33,334 nt of DNA from Phycisphaerales bacterium (GCA_022446945.1 JAKVBW010000005.1:1-33334), one strand, 5' to 3'; counted from the first letter of the stretch, positions 18,622 through 27,986 are shown. The notes: generated by a model from the sequence alone, not told the origin. A program made the numbers and translations.

Positions 18622-19491
18622 ATGAGTGATCCTCAGGCAAGAACGCGATCCAAACCATCCTTAAAGCTCCGCAAAGCACGAATCAGGCATTTTCTGATCA
18701 CTTCAGGGCCTAATCGACTGACACGCGGTTGGATCAACCGCCGTCATCAAAGTGCCGATGTTGTCGTGCGAGAACAGGAAATCATCGCACCGAACTGGCC
18801 AAAGGCCTTCGACGGAATCCGTATCGGACACATCAGTGATCTGCATGTGGGGGATCTGCTCTCGCCCGAACGGGCTGTCGACATTGTCGGGCAGTTGAAC
18901 GATGCCGCCCCAGACATGGTTTGTCATACCGGTGATCTGGCTGATCTGTATTGGCCCGGCATCGAATCTGTCGCGCAGGCAATCGGCGCGATTGATGCCC
19001 CCATGGGCAACTTTTTCGTGCGGGGAAATCATGACGAACTTGATTCGGCCGAAGAGGTGGAGAGGATCGTTCGCCAGGCGGGCACGACCGTGTTGCAAGA
19101 CGATGTCGCACTCGTCAGGCGTGGCGAACAGACACTGCGTGTTGGGGGAATCGCCTGGTCACGAACGCCATCTCAATGTCGTCAAAGGATCGATTCGGCT
19201 ATGGGCGATGAATCTGTTGATCTTCTTCTCTCCCACAATCCGAAAGCGTTCGACCATGCCGCGGAGAAAAGTGTTGCGCTGACGCTCTCAGGACACACAC
19301 ATGGCGGACAAATTGCCCGTCGCAATCGACCCAATGCCAACCTTGCTGTGTTTCATGGACACCGACGCAATGCTGGCATCTATGACATCGGCGATTCTCG
19401 CTTGTTCGTCACTGTTGGCGCGGGCGCACTATTCCCCTTGCGGTGGAATGTGCCCGCCGAAATTGCAATGCTCACGGTTCGCTCTGGATGA
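18622..19491 (+). CDS. Metallophosphoesterase (YaeI/calcineurin-like)
   Basis: IRIGHISDLHVGDLLSPERAVDIV, CHTGDLADLY, FFVRGNHDE, LSHNPKAFDHA, LTLSGHTHGGQI. Confidence 0.9.
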   Translation: MSDPQARTRSKPSLKLRKARIRHFLITSGPNRLTRGWINRRHQSADVVVREQEIIAPNWPKAFDGIRIGHISDLHVGDLLSPERAVDIVGQLNDAAPDMVCHTGDLADLYWPGIESVAQAIGAIDAPMGNFFVRGNHDELDSAEEVERIVRQAGTTVLQDDVALVRRGEQTLRVGGIAWSRTPSQCRQRIDSAMGDESVDLLLSHNPKAFDHAAEKSVALTLSGHTHGGQIARRNRPNANLAVFHGHRRNAGIYDIGDSRLFVTVGAGALFPLRWNVPAEIAMLTVRSG

Positions 19492-20095
19492 GCTGATCAT
19501 TCAACGCGGCGACGAGGTTTCGAGTGGCCTCGGCGCGGTGCGATCTGCAATTCTTGTCTACTGGCGACAATTCGGCGCTCGTCAAGCCTTCGGGAAGGAT
19601 GAGTAACGGGTCGTAACCGAACCCATTGTGGCCACATGGTTCTCGGCCGATGGTCCCTTCAAATGTACCCCTGCTTTCAAGTACCACAGTTCCATCAGGA
19701 TCCGCCAGACACATGCAGCAAACGAAGCGTGCTTGGCGATCCCCATCGGGAATTGCCTTCATCGCCTCGAGCAGTTTGGCGTTGTTGGCTGCGTCTCGCG
19801 TTTCACGGTCATTCCCCAGACCTGCATATCGTGCACTATGAACACCAGGCGCTCCCTCCAGCGCATCGACCACTAGGCCGGAATCGTCTGCAAGACACCG
19901 CATTCCGGTTGCCTGCGCATATGCGATGGCTTTGATTCTCGCATTACCTTCAAATGTGTCCGCGTCCTCAACAGGTTCGTCTGGAACTGCCTCCAACGAG
20001 TCTAGGCCTTGAACGCGCCACCCCAGTGTTGCGAGGATGGCGGATACCTCTTCAAGCTTGTGCGGATTCGAGGTAGCGAGAAGAATCTCTTTCAC
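19472..20095 (-). CDS. rdgB: RdgB/HAM1 family non-canonical purine NTP pyrophosphatase
   Basis: VKEILLATSNPHKLEEVSAIL (GTG start at 20095), FEGNARIKAIAYAQATGMRCLADDSGLVVDALEGAPGVHSARYAG, GHNGFGYDPLLILPEG. Confidence 0.9.
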   Translation of the reverse strand: MKEILLATSNPHKLEEVSAILATLGWRVQGLDSLEAVPDEPVEDADTFEGNARIKAIAYAQATGMRCLADDSGLVVDALEGAPGVHSARYAGLGNDRETRDAANNAKLLEAMKAIPDGDRQARFVCCMCLADPDGTVVLESRGTFEGTIGREPCGHNGFGYDPLLILPEGLTSAELSPVDKNCRSHRAEATRNLVAALNDQLIQSEP

Positions 20096-20460
20096 ACTCG
20101 CGCCCAACAACTTGGAACTTCGCCGTGCGTCGCCACGATACGGCTGCGGATACCTCCACGTCCTTTCCAATCCGATACGACTTGCAGCCATGTTGGAGAC
20201 ATCGCGGCGACAAGATCATCCCGAATCTGATTGGTGACGGCTTCGTAGAAGATCCCTTCGTTGCGAAATGACTGAAAATAGAGCTTGAGACTCTTGAGTT
20301 CGACACAACTTGCAGCTGGTTCAAAGCGCACCGTGATCTGGCCGAAATCAGGGTGACCCGTCTTCGGGCAAACAGATGTGAACTCCTCATTGACATGTTC
20401 AATGAGGAACGACTCGTTTGAAGGTGATGGAAAACACTCAAGCAGACTTGGATCAGGCAT
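20092..20460 (-). CDS. queF: NADPH-dependent 7-cyano-7-deazaguanine reductase
   Basis: FTSVCPKTGHPDFGQITVRFEPAASCVELKSLKLYFQSFRNEGIFYEAVTN (catalytic Cys and substrate-binding E-L-K-S motif). Start set at ATG 20460; the longer ORF reads through the tRNA. Confidence 0.92.
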   Translation of the reverse strand: MPDPSLLECFPSPSNESFLIEHVNEEFTSVCPKTGHPDFGQITVRFEPAASCVELKSLKLYFQSFRNEGIFYEAVTNQIRDDLVAAMSPTWLQVVSDWKGRGGIRSRIVATHGEVPSCWARV

Positions 20461-20534
20461 CGGAGCATGGTACGTCCGCTTCTGGCACAATTCCCGGATG
20501 ATTCCACGGGGTTCCCCTGCCCTGAGGGGTCTGC

Positions 20535-20540
20535 TATCCT
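20535..20540 (+). promoter_or_regulatory. Putative extended -10 (TGCTATCCT) for tRNA-Ile
   Basis: TGcTATCCT about 30 nt upstream of the mature tRNA 5' end; the same CTGCTATCCT string lies upstream of atpG. Confidence 0.4.
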
Positions 20541-20571
20541 CCCGCGTTCGTCCTCTCGGACGAGTCTTCTC

Positions 20572-20645
<74 letters not shown>

Positions 20646-20831
20646 TTGGTCGGTATCACGGCCACAGCGACAACTTCATATCAGGGACCGGATGCAGCCA
20701 CTGCTCATGGGTCCCGATGACACTGGATTGCCTGCGCGATCCGCTGGTGTCGATGGAACCGAAAGACGCCCGCTCTCTCTACAATGCAGGGCTCATCATT
20801 TACACCTTCAACCAGTCGAGAATCCAACATC

Positions 20832-21782
20832 ATGCGTCGAGCCAAGATCAGTGTCATCGGAGCCGGAAACGTCGGAGCATCCTGCGCCATGTGGGCTGCA
20901 GCCAAGGAACTCGGAGATATCGTCCTCGTGGATATCCCTGACAAGGTGGGTGTCGCTCAAGGCAAAGCGCTTGATCTCGCCTGCTGCGCACCGATCGAAC
21001 GATTTGATGCAAGCATCACAGGAACGAGTGATTACGGAGATGTTGCGGGGAGCGACGTCGTCATTGTTACCGCAGGCATTCCGCGAAAGCCCGGCATGAG
21101 CCGTGATGATCTCATTGCCACAAACGTCAAGATTGTTCGAAGCGTGAGTGAACAGATTGCGATGCACGCACCTGATTCGGTCATCATCCTCGTCAGCAAT
21201 CCGCTGGATGCGATGGTCTATACCGCCTGGAAGACAACGGGTTTCCCCACAAACCGAATCGTCGGCCAAGCTGGTTGTCTCGATGTTGCCCGCTTCCGCA
21301 CCTTCATCGCAGGAAAGATCGGCTGCAGTGTCGAAGACGTTTCAGCCCTGCTTCTTGGTGGACACGGTGATGACATGGTCCCGTTGGCCAGTTACACAAG
21401 TGTGCATGGCATTCCCGTCAGCCAACTGCTGTCAACAGATGACATCAACGCCTGCGTCGAGCGTGCCAAAATGGGAGGAGGCGAAGTGGTCAAACTCATG
21501 GGAACCAGCGCCTACTACGCTCCTGCAAGTGGCAGCGTGCAGATGGCTGAGGCCATCATCAAGGACAAGAAGCGCATCCTGCCCTGCGCTGCCTACTGCG
21601 ACAGCGAATACGGTGTTGGTGGCTACTTCGTCGGTGTGCCTGCTGTGCTCGGAAGCGGGGGTGTCGAGAAAGTGATCGAGATCGAGCTCACATCGGACGA
21701 GCAGGGCCTCATGGATGAGTCAGTCAGTCATGTGAAGGATCTCGTGGGCACTGTCCGCGAGACATTTCCCGACCTGGCCTGA
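20832..21782 (+). CDS. mdh: Malate dehydrogenase (lactate dehydrogenase-like type)
   Basis: ISVIGAGNVGASCAMWAA; VTAGIPRKPGMSRDDLIATN; VSNPLDAM; GGHGDDMVPL. Start at ATG 20832. Confidence 0.93.
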   Translation: MRRAKISVIGAGNVGASCAMWAAAKELGDIVLVDIPDKVGVAQGKALDLACCAPIERFDASITGTSDYGDVAGSDVVIVTAGIPRKPGMSRDDLIATNVKIVRSVSEQIAMHAPDSVIILVSNPLDAMVYTAWKTTGFPTNRIVGQAGCLDVARFRTFIAGKIGCSVEDVSALLLGGHGDDMVPLASYTSVHGIPVSQLLSTDDINACVERAKMGGGEVVKLMGTSAYYAPASGSVQMAEAIIKDKKRILPCAAYCDSEYGVGGYFVGVPAVLGSGGVEKVIEIELTSDEQGLMDESVSHVKDLVGTVRETFPDLA

Positions 21783-21842
21783 TCCACAACTTGCGTTTGA
21801 TTAAACAGGTGGTTCAGGCATGCATAACGCTGCTGAGGCAGT

Positions 21843-21892
21843 CGCTTTTGTGCAAGCGCTCTTTTTTGTGTCACGCCAGCAGGCGCTTTTTC
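21843..21892 (+). terminator. Putative terminator/competing hairpins downstream of mdh
   Basis: CGCTT(21843-47)/AAGCG(21854-58) followed by CTCTTTTTT; alternative AAGCGC(21854-59)/GCGCTT(21883-88) followed by TTTC. Confidence 0.4.
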
Positions 21893-21929
21893 TTATCGCA
21901 GGAACATTGACGGCGCCGATATTGAGCGG

Positions 21930-22718
21930 ATGAGTGCCCAATCATCGAACCCCCAAGACCTCGCCCAACAACCTCTACAGCCTCACGCGCCCTCGGCCTA
22001 TGACCTGTTTATGGCAGCAGCAGCGGTGGTGGCCATCGGCGTCCTGATCTGGGCATGGACACTGGGCCAAAACAGCGAGATACATGATCTGCTGATGATC
22101 TTCGACTGGGGATTCTGCCTGCTGTTCTTCATCGACTTCCTTCACACGCTGTTTACGACTGACAGGAAACTGCGATACCTCTGCACATGGGGACCATTCG
22201 ACCTGATCTCATCCATCCCCGTGATGGGTCCCTTCAGGCTCGCACGAATCGGCGCCATTTTCCGCATCCTGCGTGTCATCAGATCCATTCGCATCCTGAC
22301 GCAGGTGTATTCCAGAGACAAAGCCGCCGCCGCAGTTGCAATCCTGATGATTGCAGGAATCAGCACGATTGTCGGCGTCAGTGTCGCGGTTCTCAACGTT
22401 GAAAGAACGGCGCCCGGTGCATCCATCGTTACAGCAGAAGATGCTGCGTGGTGGGGGGTGGTTACCGTCTCCACCGTCGGCTACGGAGATCTCGTTCCCG
22501 TGACGGAAACTGGTCGGGTTCTCACCGTTCTGCTCATGATTGTTGGCATTGGTCTCTTCGCGACTTTTGCAGGAGCAATCGCGAATGTCTTTGTCCGGCA
22601 GGTGCAGCGATCCACGAATGTTGATTCATTGGAAGACCGACTTGTTCGGATCGAACGACTCCAACATGAGTTGCAAACGCATCTCACCTCTCTGAAGAGA
22701 CCAGACGCGGAAGATTGA
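21930..22718 (+). CDS. Voltage-gated potassium channel, 6-TM-like with C-terminal coiled coil
   Basis: Selectivity filter VSTVGYGDLVPVT; S4-like RLARIGAIFRILRVIRSIRIL; C-terminal SLEDRLVRIERLQHELQTHLTSLKR heptad-like segment. Confidence 0.9.
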   Translation: MSAQSSNPQDLAQQPLQPHAPSAYDLFMAAAAVVAIGVLIWAWTLGQNSEIHDLLMIFDWGFCLLFFIDFLHTLFTTDRKLRYLCTWGPFDLISSIPVMGPFRLARIGAIFRILRVIRSIRILTQVYSRDKAAAAVAILMIAGISTIVGVSVAVLNVERTAPGASIVTAEDAAWWGVVTVSTVGYGDLVPVTETGRVLTVLLMIVGIGLFATFAGAIANVFVRQVQRSTNVDSLEDRLVRIERLQHELQTHLTSLKRPDAED

Positions 22719-22914
22719 CGCAAGATTGGCAGACGCTGTATCTGGCTTATTGACAATCTCTTAAGAGCGTTGACTCAACGGCTTGTGGCCACCTACCACG
22801 AATCGGACATTTCGAGCTTTGGGTTGTCTGATTGGGGTGCTAACGTTGAGGGTTCCAACTGTCGGAACACCATCGCGAGGGGACGCGATCGCTGTTGTAG
22901 AAAGGGGACATTCC

Positions 22915-23985
22915 ATGTCAGATCGATTGGTGCTTTGCGGAACACTTGCCTTTGCGGCGATCACTGTTGTTCCCACTGCTGCCGACACGATTCATGTGCC
23001 TGCAGACCACTTGACCATCCAAGCTGCGGTCGATGCCGCCAACGACGGTGACACCATCGAAGTCGCTCCGGGCGTCTACAACGAGTGCATCAACTTCGGT
23101 ATCAAGAATTTGATGCTCATTGGGACAGCTGGCCCTTCCGAAACCTTCATTGATGGCGATGGGCTGGATTGTTCCCTCATTCACATCAAGGGTGGTCAGA
23201 CACATGACAGCCTTGTGCGCGGATTCACAATCCAAAACGCAGATGGAGGCACGCCGATGGAGCACGATCCGACGATCGTCGTCGGTGGTGGACTCCGAAT
23301 TCGCGAATCTTCACCTGTGATCGAAGATTGTCACTTCATTAACAATCGGTCAGGTTACGGCGGAGGCGCGCATGTCTTGAGTTCCGACTCGCCGATCAGG
23401 GACTGTGTGTTCCAGAACAACTTCGCCAGTGGCGACTGTGGTGGACTGCTGATCTTCTGGGGATCGAACGTCGTTGAAAATTGCCTCTTTGAGAACAACT
23501 ATGGCAATCTGAATGCTGGTGGGCTGAAGGTTCTGTTGAGCACAACAACAGTCCTGAACTGCACAATTACCAATAACTCCACGCAACACTTTGGCGGGGG
23601 CCTCGTCTGGTTCTCCACAGAGGATGATCAGCCGCTACAGGTGATTGGCTGCACGATTACTAACAACACTGCCGACAACGCAGGTGGCATTCATGTTCAG
23701 CCGGATGTGGCCCCGGTCGAACTGACCGGATCAATCGTGTGCGATAACGGTCCTGATCAGATTGAAGGACCATGGATCGACGCGGGCGGCAACACCATTT
23801 GCATCTGTATCTGTGATTTAGATGGCGATGATGTTGTTGATATCAGCGATCTCCTCATTATCCTCTCGCAATGGGGAGATCAGGGCGGATTCGGCGACAT
23901 CAATGGTGACGGAACCGTCAACGTCAACGACCTGCTGGAAGCCATTGACAACTTTGGCCCTTGTGAGTGGGATTATCCAGGCTGA
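22915..23985 (+). CDS. Secreted right-handed parallel beta-helix repeat protein with C-terminal dockerin-like EF-hand doublet
   Basis: Signal peptide; IHVPADHLTIQAAVDAANDGDTIEVAPGVYNE; repeated VxNCxFxNNxxxxxGG turns; tail CDLDGDDVVDISDLLIILSQWGDQGGFGDINGDGTVNVNDLLEAIDNFGPCEW; RBS aaagggg. Confidence 0.88.
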   Translation: MSDRLVLCGTLAFAAITVVPTAADTIHVPADHLTIQAAVDAANDGDTIEVAPGVYNECINFGIKNLMLIGTAGPSETFIDGDGLDCSLIHIKGGQTHDSLVRGFTIQNADGGTPMEHDPTIVVGGGLRIRESSPVIEDCHFINNRSGYGGGAHVLSSDSPIRDCVFQNNFASGDCGGLLIFWGSNVVENCLFENNYGNLNAGGLKVLLSTTTVLNCTITNNSTQHFGGGLVWFSTEDDQPLQVIGCTITNNTADNAGGIHVQPDVAPVELTGSIVCDNGPDQIEGPWIDAGGNTICICICDLDGDDVVDISDLLIILSQWGDQGGFGDINGDGTVNVNDLLEAIDNFGPCEWDYPG

Positions 23986-25002
23986 TTAGGCGTCTTTGGC
24001 AGCCATCAATTCCAACATGTCAACACAACGCGTGGCATAGCCCGCCTCGTTGTCGTACCAACTGACAATCTTGAAGAATCGATCGTTGAGTTCAATCGCG
24101 GCGGTCGCATCGTAAATGCTGCTATGTGAGTCTCCGACAAAATCACTGCTGACAACGGGATCCTCCGTGTAACAGAGCACGCCGTTCATAGGTCCCTCCG
24201 CCGCTGCCTTCATGGCTGCGTGAATCGCGGCGAGATCTGTGCCTTTTCCCGTACGGAAGGTGAGATCAACACAGGAAACATCAGCTGTCGGCACGCGGAA
24301 GGCCATCCCGGTCAGCCGACCTTTGACTTCCGGCAGACACAATGCGACGGCCTTTGCTGCGCCTGTACTCGCCGGAATAATGTTCATATAGGCATTGCGA
24401 CCGCCTCGCATGTCTTTTTTGCTCGGACCATCTTGTGTGGGCTGCGTTGCAGTGGCCGCATGCACGGTAGTCATGAGACCTTCTTCCAGGCCGAAGTTGT
24501 CAAGGACGACTTTGGTAATCGGTGCCAGGCAATTCGTGGTGCACGATGCATTTGAGATGACCTTGTGTGTGTCAGGGTCATACTGATCACAATTCACCTT
24601 GTGAACAAATGTCGGAATGGCATCAGGCGATTTGGTCGGTGCCGAGAGCAGGACACGCCGAGCGCCGGCTTCCAAGTGCTTGTTCGCCCCATCAATGGCC
24701 GTAAACAGACCGGTCGATTCCAGAACATAGTCAACACCCAGATCGCCCCAGCCCAGTGCGGAAGGATCCCGTTCACTCAGGCATTGGGTCGAGTGCGCTT
24801 CACAAACGAGACGATCTTCCTCTGCACGTACCCGGTGATCGAAACGACCGTGCATCGTGTCGTAGGACACGAGATAAGCAAGGTTGTCCGCAGGAACAAG
24901 ATCGTTGATGGCGACAATGTCGAATGTGCCGCGCCGAACAGCTTCTCTGTAGACAAGCCGGCCGATGCGTCCAAATCCGTTGATGCCGATGCGAATGGCC
25001 AT
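23986..25002 (-). CDS. gap: Glyceraldehyde-3-phosphate dehydrogenase (type I)
   Basis: [55 protein letters not shown] caggag upstream. Confidence 0.95.
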   Translation of the reverse strand: MAIRIGINGFGRIGRLVYREAVRRGTFDIVAINDLVPADNLAYLVSYDTMHGRFDHRVRAEEDRLVCEAHSTQCLSERDPSALGWGDLGVDYVLESTGLFTAIDGANKHLEAGARRVLLSAPTKSPDAIPTFVHKVNCDQYDPDTHKVISNASCTTNCLAPITKVVLDNFGLEEGLMTTVHAATATQPTQDGPSKKDMRGGRNAYMNIIPASTGAAKAVALCLPEVKGRLTGMAFRVPTADVSCVDLTFRTGKGTDLAAIHAAMKAAAEGPMNGVLCYTEDPVVSSDFVGDSHSSIYDATAAIELNDRFFKIVSWYDNEAGYATRCVDMLELMAAKDA

Positions 25003-25069
25003 GAGGCAAACTCCTGAAGGAAGGAAGATCTGGAAAAGAGCCGCATGCTAGTGCATGTCAATCACACGA

Positions 25070-25624
25070 TCATGGCCCCGTCCATGGTGTATCTGCCACG
25101 CCCGCCAACCGATTGGCTGCTCTGGCCATGGCGAACAGAAGATCGCTGCACCGATTGATCCACTGGATCGCTTCGGCGGAGACAGCCTCTGGATGATCCG
25201 ACCCAAGGCTGACCATTGCTCGCTCGCATCGCCTGGCCTCGACACGCGCCAAATGCAAGCGTGATGCCAACTCGGATCCGCCGGGCAGCACGAATGAATC
25301 GAGTGGGGTATTGGCTTCTTCAACGGCGTCAATGGCTTGCTCAAGTTTGACGACATCACTGGCTTCAATGCGATGAATGTGGCGTTCCTGTTTCGCCCCC
25401 GGCGGTGTTGCCAAATCCGCGCCAAGTACAAAACAGGTCTTTTGTAATTCTCCGAGAATGCCGCTCAACATTGCATCTTCACAAGCCACAGCTGCACTGC
25501 CAATCGCAGCGTTGAGTGCATCGGATTCTCCGTAAGCGGTCACTCTCGGATCATCCTTTGGAACACGCTGGCCGCTGAAGAGCGATGTCGTTCCATCATC
25601 CCCTGTCCGGGTATACAACTTCAT
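25070..25624 (-). CDS. PduO-type cob(I)alamin adenosyltransferase
   Basis: MKLYTRTGDDGTTSLFSGQRVPKDDPRVTAYGESDALNAAIG; FVLPGGSELASRLHLARVEARRCERAMV; INRCSDLLFAMAR. Start at ATG 25624. Confidence 0.92.
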   Translation of the reverse strand: MKLYTRTGDDGTTSLFSGQRVPKDDPRVTAYGESDALNAAIGSAAVACEDAMLSGILGELQKTCFVLGADLATPPGAKQERHIHRIEASDVVKLEQAIDAVEEANTPLDSFVLPGGSELASRLHLARVEARRCERAMVSLGSDHPEAVSAEAIQWINRCSDLLFAMARAANRLAGVADTPWTGP

Positions 25625-25744
25625 CTGCCTGAGGATACATGTGAGGCAGTCAGTGCGTGACAATGGGCGTCAAGAGAGCCGAGCCTCCTCTTTAGGATCT
25701 CATTCGCACGAAACATTGCGATCGGCATGTTAGGGTGACCCCTG

Positions 25745-26443
25745 ATGGACGAATCTCAGAAAGACCACTTTCCGCCCACCCTGCATACCTGGATCGGCGA
25801 AAAAATAGGGCTGGGAGTTGAGGGTCGCGATGACATCAATCAGTACATCATGGAGGCATATGAGCCTCCTCTACGCATCTATCTCCGGAGCACAAGTTGG
25901 GGCAACTGGCAGGATCTCGATGAGATCATCAACGGCTTTCTCGCCGACCGTCTTGACCGCGAAGATTTTTTTGCCAAATGGCAGGCGAGCGGCAAGCGGC
26001 TGCGGCACTGGCTGATCAACGCGCTGCATTTCTACCTTAAGGAAGAGTGGCGTCGTGAACGACGGCACGATGCCGCTCGTCTGGGAGATGGCGGCGAAGA
26101 GGATCCTGGAGCAATCGTGCAGGACCCTGTCAATCTGGAACAGGAAATCAACTGTGTCTGGGCCAAGTCCGTCATCGCAGCGGCTTGCAAAGATGCCGAA
26201 GCGTCATGCCAAGCTGATGGCCTTGATTCACATTGGGCACTGTTCATCCGACATTACCTCGATGGGAGGAGCTATCGCGATTGCGCGGTTGAATTCAATG
26301 TCGATCCGAAGCGATGTGCGGTCATGGCGAGAACGGCCACTCAGCGATTCAGACAGGCATTGCATCAGCGTCTGCAGGACGATGGCGTCCCAGCTGAAGA
26401 TCTGGATCACGAAATCATGTTGTTGCAGGAGTCATTGGGATGA
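25745..26443 (+). CDS. Divergent sigma-70 family (ECF-like) RNA polymerase sigma factor
   Basis: Region 2-like YIMEAYEPPLRIYLRSTSWGNWQDLDEIINGFLADRL; region 4-like HYLDGRSYRDCAVEFNVDPKRCAVMARTATQRFRQALHQRL. Confidence 0.65.
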   Translation: MDESQKDHFPPTLHTWIGEKIGLGVEGRDDINQYIMEAYEPPLRIYLRSTSWGNWQDLDEIINGFLADRLDREDFFAKWQASGKRLRHWLINALHFYLKEEWRRERRHDAARLGDGGEEDPGAIVQDPVNLEQEINCVWAKSVIAAACKDAEASCQADGLDSHWALFIRHYLDGRSYRDCAVEFNVDPKRCAVMARTATQRFRQALHQRLQDDGVPAEDLDHEIMLLQESLG

Positions 26444-26910
26444 TGGATACCCACCCAACATTCGGCGCAAGCGATGGGAATGATGACGCTCTGCGATCTC
26501 TGCTCGGGCTTGGTCACATCACGGACTACAGTCCAGTTGCCGAACTTCGCCGCCGGCTGTCAGCAGCCGATGGCTTGTCGTGGTTCGATCGCATCTTGCT
26601 GGAAGATTGCCAGGGTCACTCTGTCGATCCTCAAGCCCTGCTTCTGTCCGACGATGTTGAATTGGACATCCTCGACAAGCATTACCGCCACGCGAAGCAG
26701 TTCTATTTCTCTGGCAACGCTGAAGATGGCAAGATGCGAGGTCTCGCCTGGTACCTCATGACGATGGCCGCCGCGGCGGCACACCACGACGCCAAACTCT
26801 CAAGTCAACCGACTGCCGTTCTTGTTGACGCCCTTCTTGAACTTGCGCCTGATCTGCCCGAACCCTGGGGCACACTTGCAGCGGAAGGGGCATTGGCTTT
26901 GGATGCATGA
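26440..26910 (+). CDS. Hypothetical protein translationally coupled to the sigma-like gene
   Basis: ATGA overlap with the preceding ORF; 156 aa soluble acidic protein, no family recognised. Confidence 0.6.
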   Translation: MMDTHPTFGASDGNDDALRSLLGLGHITDYSPVAELRRRLSAADGLSWFDRILLEDCQGHSVDPQALLLSDDVELDILDKHYRHAKQFYFSGNAEDGKMRGLAWYLMTMAAAAAHHDAKLSSQPTAVLVDALLELAPDLPEPWGTLAAEGALALDA

Positions 26911-26913
26911 AGC

Positions 26914-26958
26914 CTGGCACCCCGATGTGCCAAGGAGCGGGGCACATCGGAATGCCAG
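26914..26958. repeat. Large inverted repeat/hairpin between convergent genes
   Basis: CTGGCA-CC-CCGATGTGCC / aaggagcgg / GGCACATCGG-AA-TGCCAG: 16 pairs of 18 with one 2-nt mismatch. Confidence 0.7.
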
Positions 26959-27107
26959 TCTCGTGCAGATCCGGTTGGCGTCCTTGTGCAGAAGGCACCA
27001 ACAATGTGTGCCGGGGCAGCCCAACGCCCCAACCAATCACAGAAAGACGCAGAGCGATCTGTGATGCGCGGGAATCTGAAAAAAGTTGATGACCCGAGTT
27101 CGCTGGA

Positions 27108-27986
27108 TCAGCCTTCTAGGGCCGCAACGCCTGAAACAATCTCCGTCAGTTCAGTCGTAATCTGGCCTTGACGGGCTCGGTTGTAGGTCCGGCTGAGTGT
27201 GCGGCCGAACTCCTTGGCGTTGTCTGTTGCTGCCTTCATCGCAATCATCCGCATGACATGTTCGCTGACCGCTGCCTCCATAAACAACTGGTAGAGCAGT
27301 GTCTTCACAGTTGTTGGCAACAGAGTGTCAAGCAACTCAGCAGCATCAGGGGTGAAATCATAAACGTCACGTCGACCGCGGACGGATTCCTCATCTTCAG
27401 ACTCGGGCTGCGAAAGTGGAAGCAACTGGGTGACTTCCGGCTTCTGCCTCGAGACGCTGTGATAGCGCATTGAAACAATCTGAACCGAGTCGAATTCACC
27501 TTCCATGTAGCGATCCAGATACGACTGGGCGATGGATTCGACATCCTCGTACTTCGGCGCATCGCCAATGGACCACATACGAGACACTTCAATCCCTTGG
27601 AACTTGAAGAATGCCGCAGCTTTCTTGCCCGCTGCTTCAATGACTGCATCTCCAGAATCGATCAGTTCATTACGGCACTTACTGGCGCTCCGCAGCACAC
27701 TGGCGTTATACGCGCCGCACAAACCGCGATCTGAGCAAATCACCAGAATCAGATCCTTGCCTTGCTTGTCACCTGGGCCGGAGATCAGCTTGGATTCATA
27801 ATCTGTGGCATTGGATGCCGCCTGACGCACCATCTCATTGATCATGCGGGCATATGGGCGCGATTGCTCCGCACGCTGGCCAGCCGCCGTGAACTTGGCG
27901 GTCGCAATCATCTGCATCGTCTTGGTGATCCTGCCGATGGTCTTGACAGCACCGATCCGGTTCTTGATTTCGCGAAGTCGTGCCAT
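27108..27986 (-). CDS. atpG: F-type ATP synthase gamma subunit
   Basis: MARLREIKNRIGAVKTIGRITKTMQMIATAKF; ICSDRGLCGAYNASV; C-terminal MRMIAMKAATDNAKEFGRTLSRTYNRARQGQITTELTEIVSGVAAL. Confidence 0.95.
   Translation of the reverse strand: MARLREIKNRIGAVKTIGRITKTMQMIATAKFTAAGQRAEQSRPYARMINEMVRQAASNATDYESKLISGPGDKQGKDLILVICSDRGLCGAYNASVLRSASKCRNELIDSGDAVIEAAGKKAAAFFKFQGIEVSRMWSIGDAPKYEDVESIAQSYLDRYMEGEFDSVQIVSMRYHSVSRQKPEVTQLLPLSQPESEDEESVRGRRDVYDFTPDAAELLDTLLPTTVKTLLYQLFMEAAVSEHVMRMIAMKAATDNAKEFGRTLSRTYNRARQGQITTELTEIVSGVAALEG

Noticed and set aside
20461-20571. preQ1 riboswitch in front of queF
   Set aside because: The short upstream region shows no preQ1 aptamer consensus, and a TACCAT box 6 nt from the ATG suggests no leader RNA at all.
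26756-27064. Several overlapping Cys-rich ORFs in the structured intergenic region
   Set aside because: They occur in multiple frames on both strands over hairpin-forming GC-rich sequence and have no recognisable protein features.
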